From an uncultured Chloracidobacterium sp. (GTDB lineage Bacteria; Acidobacteriota; Blastocatellia; Chloracidobacteriales; Chloracidobacteriaceae), in contig CALCKX010000017.1 of assembly GCA_937966115.1 (NCBI GenBank), positions 1 to 40,653 of the forward strand: a stretch of 40,653 nucleotides of DNA. Reading direction: 5' to 3'. This document shows positions 8,438 to 17,034 of the stretch, in pieces; position 1 is the stretch's first letter, and each line of letters begins with the position of its first letter. The position numbers and the translations under genes are program-made. Below the pieces are notes generated by a model. That model searched no databases and was not told where the DNA came from. It worked only from the letters and a program-made list of their open reading frames with translations.

Positions 8438-10213
8438 CTAGCCAACCGTCGTGGGCAGGTAACGATGCGTCTCGGCTGGCGCCCTGGCTGCGGCGGCGCC
8501 CGCCGGCGCGGGCGAAACGCTGGCGGCGCGAACCGCCGCCATCAAGCTTGGGTCGAGTTCCCGACCAATGACGACCAGCGAGCTTTCCGATGCCGCCCCG
8601 CACGGGTTGAGGCTCAATGACTGCCCGGCATACTCCAGGCGCAGCCAGCCGCCCGCCGTCTTGAAGACGCCTTTGGCGCGGGCGACATCGCCAAAGCGCC
8701 CGGCGGCAATGGACTCAAAGAGGCGCTGCAAGGCGGCGGCGTCGAAGGCGGCGGCGAAAGTTTCCGCGCGTTGCTCGAAGTTCAGCCGGGGCGGCAGGCT
8801 TTCGCCCATACAGGCGTCTTCCTGCGTGTCGCTGAGGTCGCGCAGGCGAATTCGCCCGAAGCTAGTGCGGATGACGCGGGCCGTCGGGTTGCAGCCAGCG
8901 ATCCGGTCGTCAATCCGGTTCAGCTCGGCTTGCGATAGCCCATCGCACTTGTTGACGACAACCGTGGCGGCTGCCTCGACGTAGGCTTCAATCGCCGCCT
9001 GAACGGCCCGGTCGGCAGTCAGCCACTGCTTGCCGTCCACCACCGCTACGACGCGAATTGGCCCAAGCAATTCGCGGCAACCTGGCTGATGCAGCGTGCC
9101 AAGCAGGTCGCCGAGCGCCGCCGCGCCGGACGGCTCGATAAGAATCCGCTCTGGCGCATGCTCGCGGATGAGCCGGGACAAGGTCGCCGCGACGTTACGC
9201 GAAAGCGTGCAGCACAAGCACCCGCCGGCCAGCTCGACCACCGGCGCGACCTCGGCGCCGCTTTCGCTGTCTCCGGCGCTTTCTCGGAGCCGCGCGCCGT
9301 CCAGCCCGACATCGGCGAGTTCATTGACTAGCACGATGGTTTTCGGATCGAGCTGGGGGATGAGGTTGCGCAGCAAGCTGGTCTTGCCGGAGCCGAGAAA
9401 GCCGCCGATGACATCCACGGTTGGCTTGACTTCAGGCAACTGGCGCGAAAGCAAGCCCCAGGCCCAGACGCCGACCGGCTGCGGCAAAATGAGCCACCAG
9501 TGTTCGAGAATCGCCAGCGCCATGAGCGCGCAGGAGAGTCCGTTGGCCGTGGCTGTGAAGGCGTCGGGCGCCTGCATGGCGCGGTAGAAAAGCCAGTGCG
9601 CCACGGCCGTCGAGATGGTGACCGAGAACGGGAAGAACCAGTTGATGGGCCGCTTGGAGAAAAACTGTGTCATTCGGCGCAGGTGCTCCGGCAGGTATTC
9701 CTCGTTGAGGTTGCGGACGCCAAAAAACACGTTGAGCTTGGCGGATTGATGCATCCACCAGTGGATGGCGAATGTCCACAGCGCGACCTGATTTGGCCCC
9801 GGGGTCGCCGCCCAAACCAGCGCGAAGCCGATGAAGATAGATAACTCGTGGAAGAGATTGGCCTTGACGCCGTGCGCGAAGTGCCGCCAGCCGCCGCAGT
9901 TCGGCGGACAGGGGCGAACCGCCAGCCCGACGACATAGCCGGTGTAATAGCTCGTCTCGAACCAGCCCCACGCCACAATCCCAAGGAGAAAGCCCAGCGC
10001 CGCGCCCAGCGGCGTTGCCCAGCGGCTGACGCTGGGCATGAGGAGCAGCGCCGCGATGGCAAGCAGCGAGGAAGTCGCCATGACTGGTCGGCGCCAGCTT
10101 TGACGCCCGCAGGCGAAGATGATCGCGACGGTCGCGGCCCACCATACGGCGACGGCGAGCAACGGAAGCCCAAGCCAAAGCAGCCACGGGCTTTGCAAAC
10201 TGGTGTCAGGCAT
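8438..10213 (-). CDS. Fusion protein: N-terminal PuhE-like (DUF3623) photosynthetic complex assembly domain + C-terminal COG0523/CobW-P47K GTPase (metallochaperone family)
   Basis: aa ~1-257: polytopic, PGPNQVALWTFAIHWWMHQSAKLNVFFGVRNLNEEYLPEHLRRMTQFFSKRPINWFFPFSV...LAILEHWWLILPQP (PuhE hallmark block). aa ~264-591: DVIGGFLGSGKTSLL (Walker A), VELAGGCLCC (CxCC), ILIEPSG, NKCDGLS, CobW_C-like end. Uninterrupted ORF. Confidence 0.88.
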   Translation of the reverse strand: MPDTSLQSPWLLWLGLPLLAVAVWWAATVAIIFACGRQSWRRPVMATSSLLAIAALLLMPSVSRWATPLGAALGFLLGIVAWGWFETSYYTGYVVGLAVRPCPPNCGGWRHFAHGVKANLFHELSIFIGFALVWAATPGPNQVALWTFAIHWWMHQSAKLNVFFGVRNLNEEYLPEHLRRMTQFFSKRPINWFFPFSVTISTAVAHWLFYRAMQAPDAFTATANGLSCALMALAILEHWWLILPQPVGVWAWGLLSRQLPEVKPTVDVIGGFLGSGKTSLLRNLIPQLDPKTIVLVNELADVGLDGARLRESAGDSESGAEVAPVVELAGGCLCCTLSRNVAATLSRLIREHAPERILIEPSGAAALGDLLGTLHQPGCRELLGPIRVVAVVDGKQWLTADRAVQAAIEAYVEAAATVVVNKCDGLSQAELNRIDDRIAGCNPTARVIRTSFGRIRLRDLSDTQEDACMGESLPPRLNFEQRAETFAAAFDAAALQRLFESIAAGRFGDVARAKGVFKTAGGWLRLEYAGQSLSLNPCGAASESSLVVIGRELDPSLMAAVRAASVSPAPAGAAAARAPAETHRYLPTTVG

Positions 10214-10352
10214 CGCTGAAGCGGGGGCGCAGGAAATTGGCCGGCGCGAGTGGCGCGTGCGCGCCCGGCCCAGCCTGCCACCAACCTACTCTGCGTCGAG
10301 CGCGCCTGCAATCAAATCCCGGATGCGGGGAAAGCGCTCGCGGACGCTCTTT

Positions 10353-10380
10353 CCGCTGACTCCTGACCGCTGACTCCTGG
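10353..10380. repeat. 14-bp tandem duplication (ccgctgactcctga / ccgctgactcctgg)
   Basis: Two adjacent copies, 13/14 identical, in the intergenic region between the dehalogenase 3' end and the PuhE-CobW 5' end. Confidence 0.9.
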
Positions 10381-10474
10381 CGCTATCCCGTGAACGCCCC
10401 TGCGTCGCCCGAAAGCGCCGGCGCCCCAGGCCGCGCGCTGGCGGGAAACTCGCGCCGCCCGTTAGTCCTGGGCG

Positions 10475-11407
10475 TCAGTCGCGGGCGCGCGGCGTTTGCG
10501 CGATGAATGTCGCAATGACCTGCGCCAGCTCTTCGCCTTTGTCTTCCTGCAGGAAATGACCGGCGCCGCGGATCGTGACATGCGGCTGACCCTGCGCGCC
10601 GGGGATGAGTTTCTGAAAAGTCGCGTCGCCGCCTTTCGTGACCGGATCGCTGTCGCTGAAGGCGGTCAGAAAAGGCTTTTCCCACGCCTGGAGCGCCTGC
10701 CAGGCCCGCCGGTTGGCAGGCGCTTCCGGGTCGTCGGGCGTGGTCGGCACCAGCATCGGAAACGCCCGCGCGCCAGCCTGGTAGCGTTCATCGGGAAACG
10801 GCGCGTCATACGCGGCGACGATCTCCGGGGCAAGGTCGGTCACGCAGGCGCCTTTGACAATGCCGCCGGCGTGAAAGACCGGGACGGACTGGGAATACTC
10901 GCGCCACCGAAGAAAGGCCTCGGTCAGCGGATGATCGCCGGTTGGCAGCCCGGTGTTGCTCGCGACGATGCGCGCAAAGCGGTCATCCAGCGCGACGGCG
11001 ACGCGCAGCCCGATCAGCCCGCCCCAGTCCTGCCCGAAGAGCGTGACGCCCCGAAGGTCGAGCGCCTCGACGAAGCGCGTCATCATCGTCACGTGCAAGC
11101 GGTAGCTATAGTCCGCGCGCGCAGGCAGCTTGTCGGAACGCCCGAAGCCGATGAGGTCCGGCGCGACGGCGCGGTAGCCAGCCGCCGCGATGACCGGAAT
11201 CAGCTTGCGGTAAAGAAAACACCACGACGGCTCGCCGTGCAGCAACAAGACCGTTTCCGGCGCGTCGCGCGGGCCGGCGTCGAGGTAGTGCATCCGCAGT
11301 CCGTCAATCTCGACGTAGTTCGGCGCGAACGGAAAATCCGGCAAATCGACGAACCGCTCGTCAGGCGAGCGTAAAGCTGACGAGCGTAAAGCTAAATCGC
11401 GGGGCAT
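10475..11407 (-). CDS. Haloalkane dehalogenase, DhlA-like alpha/beta hydrolase (subfamily HLD-I)
   Basis: HGEPSWCFLYRKLIPV (DhlA HGEPTW), GQDWGG nucleophile Asp-Trp, SDSDPVT, GAGHFLQEDKG catalytic His; YAAPFP-like YDAPFPDERYQAGARAFPMLVP. Confidence 0.88.
   Translation of the reverse strand: MPRDLALRSSALRSPDERFVDLPDFPFAPNYVEIDGLRMHYLDAGPRDAPETVLLLHGEPSWCFLYRKLIPVIAAAGYRAVAPDLIGFGRSDKLPARADYSYRLHVTMMTRFVEALDLRGVTLFGQDWGGLIGLRVAVALDDRFARIVASNTGLPTGDHPLTEAFLRWREYSQSVPVFHAGGIVKGACVTDLAPEIVAAYDAPFPDERYQAGARAFPMLVPTTPDDPEAPANRRAWQALQAWEKPFLTAFSDSDPVTKGGDATFQKLIPGAQGQPHVTIRGAGHFLQEDKGEELAQVIATFIAQTPRARD
11364..11393. repeat. 15-bp tandem duplication (ggcgagcgtaaagct / gacgagcgtaaagct)
   Basis: 14/15 identity; in frame at the N-terminus of the dehalogenase ORF (ALRSS-ALRSP). 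Confidence 0.9.
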
Positions 11408-11645
11408 GGGCGTCAGGCGTCTCCGGTCGAGCGAGCGCGATGGGGCTGAGCGCGCCGCCGGCGCGCGGCGGCAGGGCCTTCATAGCAATCCGTGGGCGAA
11501 AGCGCAAAGACGGCGAGAGACGCTTTCGAGCGTCAGGCTTGGACGGCGCGCCGGGCTTGACGGGCGCGGGCGCCTAGGTTATACGAGCGCTTCAAACAGT
11601 TGTTTGAATTTCGTATTTTTCCGCACGAATTCCTGAGCGACGCTT

Positions 11646-12773
11646 ATGTGGCGTATTGGCTTGAAGATGCTCATGGGCGACCGCGCCAAGTACCTCACCC
11701 TGGTCGGCGGGGTGTCGGTGGTCGTCTTTCTCTTCATTCAGCAAGGCTCGGTGTTTTGCGGTCTTATCGGGCGCACCGCCAAGCCGGTCGAAGCCATTGG
11801 CGCGCCGATCTGGGTCGTGGACCGCAACCTGCAAGTCGTGGATGAGTTCAAGGGGCTGCTTGATACCGACTTGTTGCGGGTGCGGAGCGTCGAGGGCGTC
11901 AAGTGGGCCGTTCCGCTATTTATCCGGCAGGCGCAGGTTCGGCTGCCCAGCGGCAAGTTTCAGGCGGTGCGGCTGGTCGGCATTGACGGGGCGACGCTTG
12001 TGGGCCGCCCGCCGCGCCTGCTCGAAGGGCGCATCGAGGACCTCAACGCGCCGGACGCCGTCATTGTCGGGCGAGCTGAGATGGAGCGCCTGGGCAGCCC
12101 CCAAATTGGCGACACGTTCGAGATCAATGACCGCCGCGCGCGGGTCGTCGGGATTGCCGACGTGCCGCGCGATTTTCTTTCCAACCCATACCTCTACACG
12201 ACCTTCGAGCGGGCGGTGCAGTACGTGCCGCGCGAGCGAAAGCTGATGAACTACATCCTCGCCGCGCCGAAAGAGGGGTATGCCGCGCAGCAGGTCATCG
12301 CCGACATCGAGCGAGTGACCGGGCTAGCCGCCTATGACGAGGACGGCATGCGCTGGCTGACGATGAACTACTACCTGCGCAACACCGGCATCCCGGTCAA
12401 TATCGGCATTTCGGTGGCGCTGGTCTTTCTGGTCGGCATGGCCATCATTGGGCAGACCTTTTACGCCTTCGCGCTACAAAACGAAAAGTACTTCGGCGCG
12501 CTCAAGGCGATGGGCGCCGGGAGCTTGACGCTGGTTGGAATGATCATGCTGCAAAGCGTCATCATCGGGTTGATCGGCTACGGCATCGGGGTCGGCGGCG
12601 GCGCGCTGATTGGCTATCTCGGCGGGCAGGGCAAGGGCAAGCTGGCTTTTTACACGCCCTACCAGCTTTTGGTCATCAGCTTCATCGCCACGATGCTCAT
12701 TTGCGTGTTATCCAGCCTGCTGAGCATTCAGCGCGTGTTGCGCCTGGAGCCGGCGGTCGTCTTCCGGGGGTAA
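11646..12773 (+). CDS. ABC transporter permease (MacB/FtsX/DevC-like)
   Basis: N-terminal TM, extracytoplasmic MacB-like domain, three C-terminal TMs; followed by ATPase and HlyD-family adaptor genes. Confidence 0.88.
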   Translation: MWRIGLKMLMGDRAKYLTLVGGVSVVVFLFIQQGSVFCGLIGRTAKPVEAIGAPIWVVDRNLQVVDEFKGLLDTDLLRVRSVEGVKWAVPLFIRQAQVRLPSGKFQAVRLVGIDGATLVGRPPRLLEGRIEDLNAPDAVIVGRAEMERLGSPQIGDTFEINDRRARVVGIADVPRDFLSNPYLYTTFERAVQYVPRERKLMNYILAAPKEGYAAQQVIADIERVTGLAAYDEDGMRWLTMNYYLRNTGIPVNIGISVALVFLVGMAIIGQTFYAFALQNEKYFGALKAMGAGSLTLVGMIMLQSVIIGLIGYGIGVGGGALIGYLGGQGKGKLAFYTPYQLLVISFIATMLICVLSSLLSIQRVLRLEPAVVFRG

Positions 12774-12778
12774 GCTTC

Positions 12779-13531
12779 ATGGTCAAGCCTTCGCTGGCTG
12801 TAGCGACCTCGCCCGCCGCGGCCGCGCCAGGCGGGCTGGCCGTGTCGCTCCAGGGGGTCAACAAAAGCTTCGGGATGGGGAACACCTACCTGCCGGTGCT
12901 CAAGGACATTAATCTCGACGTCCGGCGCGGGGAGCTGATGCTGTTGGTCGGGCCATCGGGGTGCGGCAAGACCACGCTCCTGTCGGTGATGGCGGGGATT
13001 CTCGACGTGGACAACGGCGTGGTGGATGTCTTCGGCGCCCGCGTGGACAAACTCTCCCAGTCAAAAAAGACGCGCTTTCGGCAAGCCAACATTGGCTTTA
13101 TTTTTCAGCAGTTCAACCTCATTCCGACGCTTACGGCGACAGAAAACGTCGCTGTGCCGCTCATCATCGCCGGGCAGCCTTACCGCGCGGCGCTCGAGCG
13201 GGCGCGGCATTACCTGTCGCTGGTCGGGCTGGGCGAGCGGCTGGAACACTTTCCGCCACAGCTTTCCGGCGGGCAGCAGCAGCGGGTGGCGATTGCGCGG
13301 GCCCTGGTCGCCGAGCCGCGCCTAGTCGTGTGCGATGAGCCGACGGCGGCGCTGGACAGCTCGACCGGGCAGCTCGTCATGGAAATGTTTCGGAATGTGG
13401 CGCTCAGCGCCGAGCGGGCAATTGTCGTCGTGACGCACGATAACCGCATTTTCTCCTATGGCGACCGCATTGCGGAAATGCTCGACGGGCGCATCGTGGA
13501 CATTCACGACAACCCCGACCGTGTGAAGTGA
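12779..13531 (+). CDS. ABC transporter ATP-binding protein (LolD/MacB/DevA-like)
   Basis: GPSGCGKTT (Walker A), [47 protein letters not shown] 12779 chosen because the upstream extension overlaps the permease gene. Confidence 0.95.
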   Translation: MVKPSLAVATSPAAAAPGGLAVSLQGVNKSFGMGNTYLPVLKDINLDVRRGELMLLVGPSGCGKTTLLSVMAGILDVDNGVVDVFGARVDKLSQSKKTRFRQANIGFIFQQFNLIPTLTATENVAVPLIIAGQPYRAALERARHYLSLVGLGERLEHFPPQLSGGQQQRVAIARALVAEPRLVVCDEPTAALDSSTGQLVMEMFRNVALSAERAIVVVTHDNRIFSYGDRIAEMLDGRIVDIHDNPDRVK

Positions 13532-13553
13532 AGCCGCCGCGCGGGAAAAGCGA

Positions 13554-14696
13554 GTGCCGCGCGAGAAAAGCAACGAGAAAAGCGAGAAAAGAGGCGCGAC
13601 CGTGATCAAGAAGGCGTTATCCATCTTCCTGCCCATCCTTGGACTTAGCTTTGCCATCTGGTGGGTCATCACGACGGCGCGGCAGCCGATGGCCGCGCCG
13701 CCGGTGTCGCCGCCCGCCGAAAGCCGCTTCGACCGCCGGATTGCCGGCGCCGGGATCGTCGAGGCGGCGACGCGCAACATCAATGTCGCGCCGCCGCTGC
13801 CGGGGCTGGTGACGGCGGTGTTCGTCCGGGAAAATGACCTCGTCAGGGCCGGCGACCGGCTGTACCAGATTGACGACCGCGAGCAGCGCGCCCGCTTGGC
13901 CAGCGCAGACGCCAGCATCGCGCGCGCTGAGGCGTCTGTGGCGACGGCGCGGGCCGATGTCGCCAACGCGCAGGAAGCCATCCGCGCCGCGCAAGCGAAT
14001 CTCAAAAGCGCCCGCGCCAATGTCGCGGCCCTCGAAGCGCAGCTTGCCGACGCCGAGCAAATCGTGACGCGCAATGAAAGGCTCTTCGCCGCCGGCGACA
14101 TTGCGGAGCGAGCTTTGATCTCGAGCCGCGCGGCGCGCGACGCGGCGCAGGCGCGCGTCGCGCAGGCGCAGGCGCAGGCGCAAGCGGCGCAGGCGCAGGC
14201 GACCCAGGCTGAAGCGCAGGCGCGCACTGCTGAAGCTCGCTTGCAGGAAGCCGAAGCGCAGGTCGGCGTCCTGCGCGCCCAGCGGGCGGAGCTTGCCGTG
14301 ACCCTGTCGCGGCTGACCGTGACCGCGCCGCAGGGCGGAAAAGTCCTCCAGGTCAACACGCGCGTGGGGGAGACGCTTTCCATGACGCCCGCGACGCCGC
14401 CGGTGCTGCTGGGCGATACCGAGTATCTCCAACTGCGCGTGGACGTGGACGAAATCAACGCCCCGCGCATCAAGCCCAACCTCAAGGCGACGGCGAGTCT
14501 CAAAGGAGACGCCACGAAGACCGTGGAGCTGGAGTTTGCGCGCATCGATCCCTACATCCTTCCCAAGCGCAGCCTCACCGGCGACAACGCCGAGCGCGTG
14601 GATGTGCGCGTCTTGCAGGTGATTTACCGCTTCAGTCCGCCGGCCTTTCCGGTCTATGTCGGACAGCAGATGGATGTCTTCATTGACGCGGAATGA
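13554..14696 (+). CDS. HlyD/DevB-family periplasmic adaptor of ABC efflux system
   Basis: Single N-terminal TM; biotinyl-lipoyl halves flanking long Ala/Gln coiled coil (ARVAQAQAQAQAAQAQATQAEAQARTAEARL); start may be downstream (e.g. near VIKKALSIF). Confidence 0.87.
   Translation: MPREKSNEKSEKRGATVIKKALSIFLPILGLSFAIWWVITTARQPMAAPPVSPPAESRFDRRIAGAGIVEAATRNINVAPPLPGLVTAVFVRENDLVRAGDRLYQIDDREQRARLASADASIARAEASVATARADVANAQEAIRAAQANLKSARANVAALEAQLADAEQIVTRNERLFAAGDIAERALISSRAARDAAQARVAQAQAQAQAAQAQATQAEAQARTAEARLQEAEAQVGVLRAQRAELAVTLSRLTVTAPQGGKVLQVNTRVGETLSMTPATPPVLLGDTEYLQLRVDVDEINAPRIKPNLKATASLKGDATKTVELEFARIDPYILPKRSLTGDNAERVDVRVLQVIYRFSPPAFPVYVGQQMDVFIDAE
13563..13594. repeat. Clustered gagaaaag(c) short direct repeats
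   Basis: gagaaaagc aac gagaaaagc gagaaaag agg at the 5' end of the HlyD-like ORF; contains potential Shine-Dalgarno. Confidence 0.75.
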
Positions 14697-14829
14697 TGCG
14701 GCCGGCGCCGCGTCCTCCGCGCGTCAACCGCCGCGCTAGCCCGCGACGGGGCGGCATGCCATAGTTGGAAACGGCTTCGCCCCGCGCCGATCGGAGCGGC
14801 GCAACTTCACTTTTCTGAGGACCAACGCA

Positions 14830-17022
14830 ATGTTCAAGCGACGGGCGTCATTGCTACGCTCACTGATGGCCGGCGCGGCGGCGCTCGCCCTGACCGCCCC
14901 GTTGACGCTTTCCGCCCAAAGCTTCTCCAACAACATGAAAGCCTCGAAATCGCCCATTGCCTATCCGCCGTCGAAAAAGGTCGAGCAGACGGACGATTAC
15001 CACGGCGTCAAAGTCGCCGATCCCTATCGCTGGCTGGAAGATGCCGACGCTGAAGACACCAAGGCGTGGGTCGAGGCGCAAAACAAAGTGACCTTCGGCT
15101 TTCTGGAAGCCATTCCCGAGCGCGCCCGCATCCGCAAGCGGCTGACCAAGCTGTGGAACTACGAAAAGTTCGGCATCCCTTTCCGCGAGGGCGGCAAGTA
15201 TTTCTTCACGCGCAATGACGGGCTGCAAAACCAGAGCGTGCTGTATGTCGGCCAGGCGCCCGACGATCCGCAGGCGCGCGCGTTACTCGACCCCAACAAG
15301 CTGTCGGCGGACGGCACCGTGGCGCTGACGGGCTACGCTGTCAGCGCCAACGGCAAGCGGCTGGCCTATGGCTTGGCGACCGCCGGCTCGGATTGGAACG
15401 AATGGCGGGTGCGCGACATCGAGACCGGCGAAGACCTGCCGGACCGTCTTCAGTGGGTCAAATTCTCCGGCGCGTCCTGGACAAAGGATTCCGAGGGCTT
15501 TTTCTACAGCCGCTATGACGAGCCAAAGGAAGGCAACCTGCTCCAATCCGCCAACTACTACCAGAAGCTGTATTACCATCGGGCGGGAACGCCGCAGTCC
15601 GCGGATCAGCTTGTTTATGAGCGCAAGGATCACAAGGACTGGGGCTTTGGCGGCTATGTCACGGATGACGGGCGCTATCTCGGCATTGTCGTCACGATGG
15701 GGACCAGTCCGAAGAACCTGTTTTTCTACAAGGATTTGACGCAGCCCGAAGGGCCAGTCGTCGAGCTGATTGCCGACTTCATCGCCGACTTCACGCCAGT
15801 CGGCAACGACGGGACGACGTTCTACTTCCGCACCGACTGGGAAGCGCCGCGCGGCCGCCTCATCGCGATTGACGCCCAGCGCCCCGAGCCGGCAAGCTGG
15901 CGCGAGATCATCCCGCGGAGCGCTGACACGCTCGAAGGCGTCCGTTTCGTCGGCGGACGGTTCATCGCCCTTTACTTGGCCGACGCCAAAACGCTGGTCA
16001 AGACCTTCGCGCCCGATGGCCGGCCGCTTGGCGAGGTGTCCCTGCCCGGCATTGGCACCGCCGCCGGCTTCGGCGGCAAGCCGACTGACACGGAAACCTT
16101 CTATGCCTTCACGAGCTTCACCCAGCCGACGAGCATTTACCGGTACGACCTGGAAACCGGCAAGAGCGCGCTGATCAAGCAGCCCGCGGTGACGTTCAAT
16201 CCGGCGGACTATGAAACCAAGCAGGTTTTTTACGCGAGCAAGGACGGCACGCGAGTCCCGATGTTTATCACCCACCGCAAGGGTCTCAAGCGCGATGGCA
16301 AGCATCCGACGCTGCTGTACGGCTACGGCGGCTTCAACATCTCGCTGACGCCGACCTTTTCGCCGGCGCGAATCGCCTGGCTGGAGATGGGCGGCGTTTT
16401 GGCGATTCCCAACTTGCGCGGCGGCGGCGAGTATGGCGAGGCGTGGCATCAGGCCGGCACGAAGCTCAACAAGCAGAATGTGTTTGATGACTTCATCGCG
16501 GCGGCCGAGTGGCTTATCCGGGAAAAATACACCGCGCCGGCCAAGCTGGCCATTCAGGGCGGAAGCAACGGCGGGCTGCTCGTCGGCGCCTGCATGACGC
16601 AGCGCCCGGAACTCTTTGGCGCGGCGCTGCCGGCGGTGGGCGTGATGGACATGCTGCGCTTTAACAAGTTCACGATTGGCTGGGCGTGGGAGTCGGATTA
16701 CGGCTCGCCGCAGAATCCAGAGGAGTTCAAGGCGCTGTACGCCTATTCGCCGCTGCACAATCTTAAGCCGGGAACGCGCTATCCGGCGACGCTCATCACG
16801 ACCGCCGACCATGACGACCGGGTTGTGCCGGCGCACAGCTTCAAATTCGCGGCGGCCTTGCAGGCGGCGCACAAGGGCGCCGCGCCGACGCTAATTCGCA
16901 TCGAGACCAAGGCCGGCCACGGCGCGGGCAAGCCGACGGCGAAGCTGATTGAGGAAGCCGCCGACATCTGGGCGTTTCTGGTGAAGACGCTTGGGATGAA
17001 GGCGATGCTTCCAGCGGGGTAA
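14830..17022 (+). CDS. Prolyl oligopeptidase family serine peptidase (S9A)
   Basis: Signal peptide; YPPSKKVEQTDDYHGVKVADPYRWLED; GGSNGGLLVGA nucleophile elbow; DHDDRVVPAHSFKF; AGHGAGKP. Confidence 0.95.
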   Translation: MFKRRASLLRSLMAGAAALALTAPLTLSAQSFSNNMKASKSPIAYPPSKKVEQTDDYHGVKVADPYRWLEDADAEDTKAWVEAQNKVTFGFLEAIPERARIRKRLTKLWNYEKFGIPFREGGKYFFTRNDGLQNQSVLYVGQAPDDPQARALLDPNKLSADGTVALTGYAVSANGKRLAYGLATAGSDWNEWRVRDIETGEDLPDRLQWVKFSGASWTKDSEGFFYSRYDEPKEGNLLQSANYYQKLYYHRAGTPQSADQLVYERKDHKDWGFGGYVTDDGRYLGIVVTMGTSPKNLFFYKDLTQPEGPVVELIADFIADFTPVGNDGTTFYFRTDWEAPRGRLIAIDAQRPEPASWREIIPRSADTLEGVRFVGGRFIALYLADAKTLVKTFAPDGRPLGEVSLPGIGTAAGFGGKPTDTETFYAFTSFTQPTSIYRYDLETGKSALIKQPAVTFNPADYETKQVFYASKDGTRVPMFITHRKGLKRDGKHPTLLYGYGGFNISLTPTFSPARIAWLEMGGVLAIPNLRGGGEYGEAWHQAGTKLNKQNVFDDFIAAAEWLIREKYTAPAKLAIQGGSNGGLLVGACMTQRPELFGAALPAVGVMDMLRFNKFTIGWAWESDYGSPQNPEEFKALYAYSPLHNLKPGTRYPATLITTADHDDRVVPAHSFKFAAALQAAHKGAAPTLIRIETKAGHGAGKPTAKLIEEAADIWAFLVKTLGMKAMLPAG

Positions 17023-17034
17023 GTGGGCGCGCCG

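Noticed and set aside
7583-8620. 345-aa plus-strand ORF
   Set aside because: Antisense to MATE transporter, no TM or domain signatures.
11406-11636. 76-aa plus-strand ORF between dehalogenase and ABC permease
   Set aside because: No homology signature or RBS; lies in probable divergent promoter region.
14140-14230. gcgcaggcgcaggcgcaagcg repeats suggesting a minisatellite
   Set aside because: Explained by the Ala/Gln coiled-coil of the HlyD-family adaptor.
13322-14545. 407-aa minus-strand ORF with Cys/Ala-Ser-rich repeats (CACAACACACACAT)
   Set aside because: Antisense to the HlyD coiled-coil; the Cys/Ala repeats are the complement of Ala/Gln (gcgcag) codons, not a metallothionein-like protein.
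15283-16872. 529-aa minus-strand ORF
   Set aside because: Entirely antisense to the well-supported prolyl oligopeptidase; Arg-rich, no recognisable domain, typical GC-rich shadow ORF.
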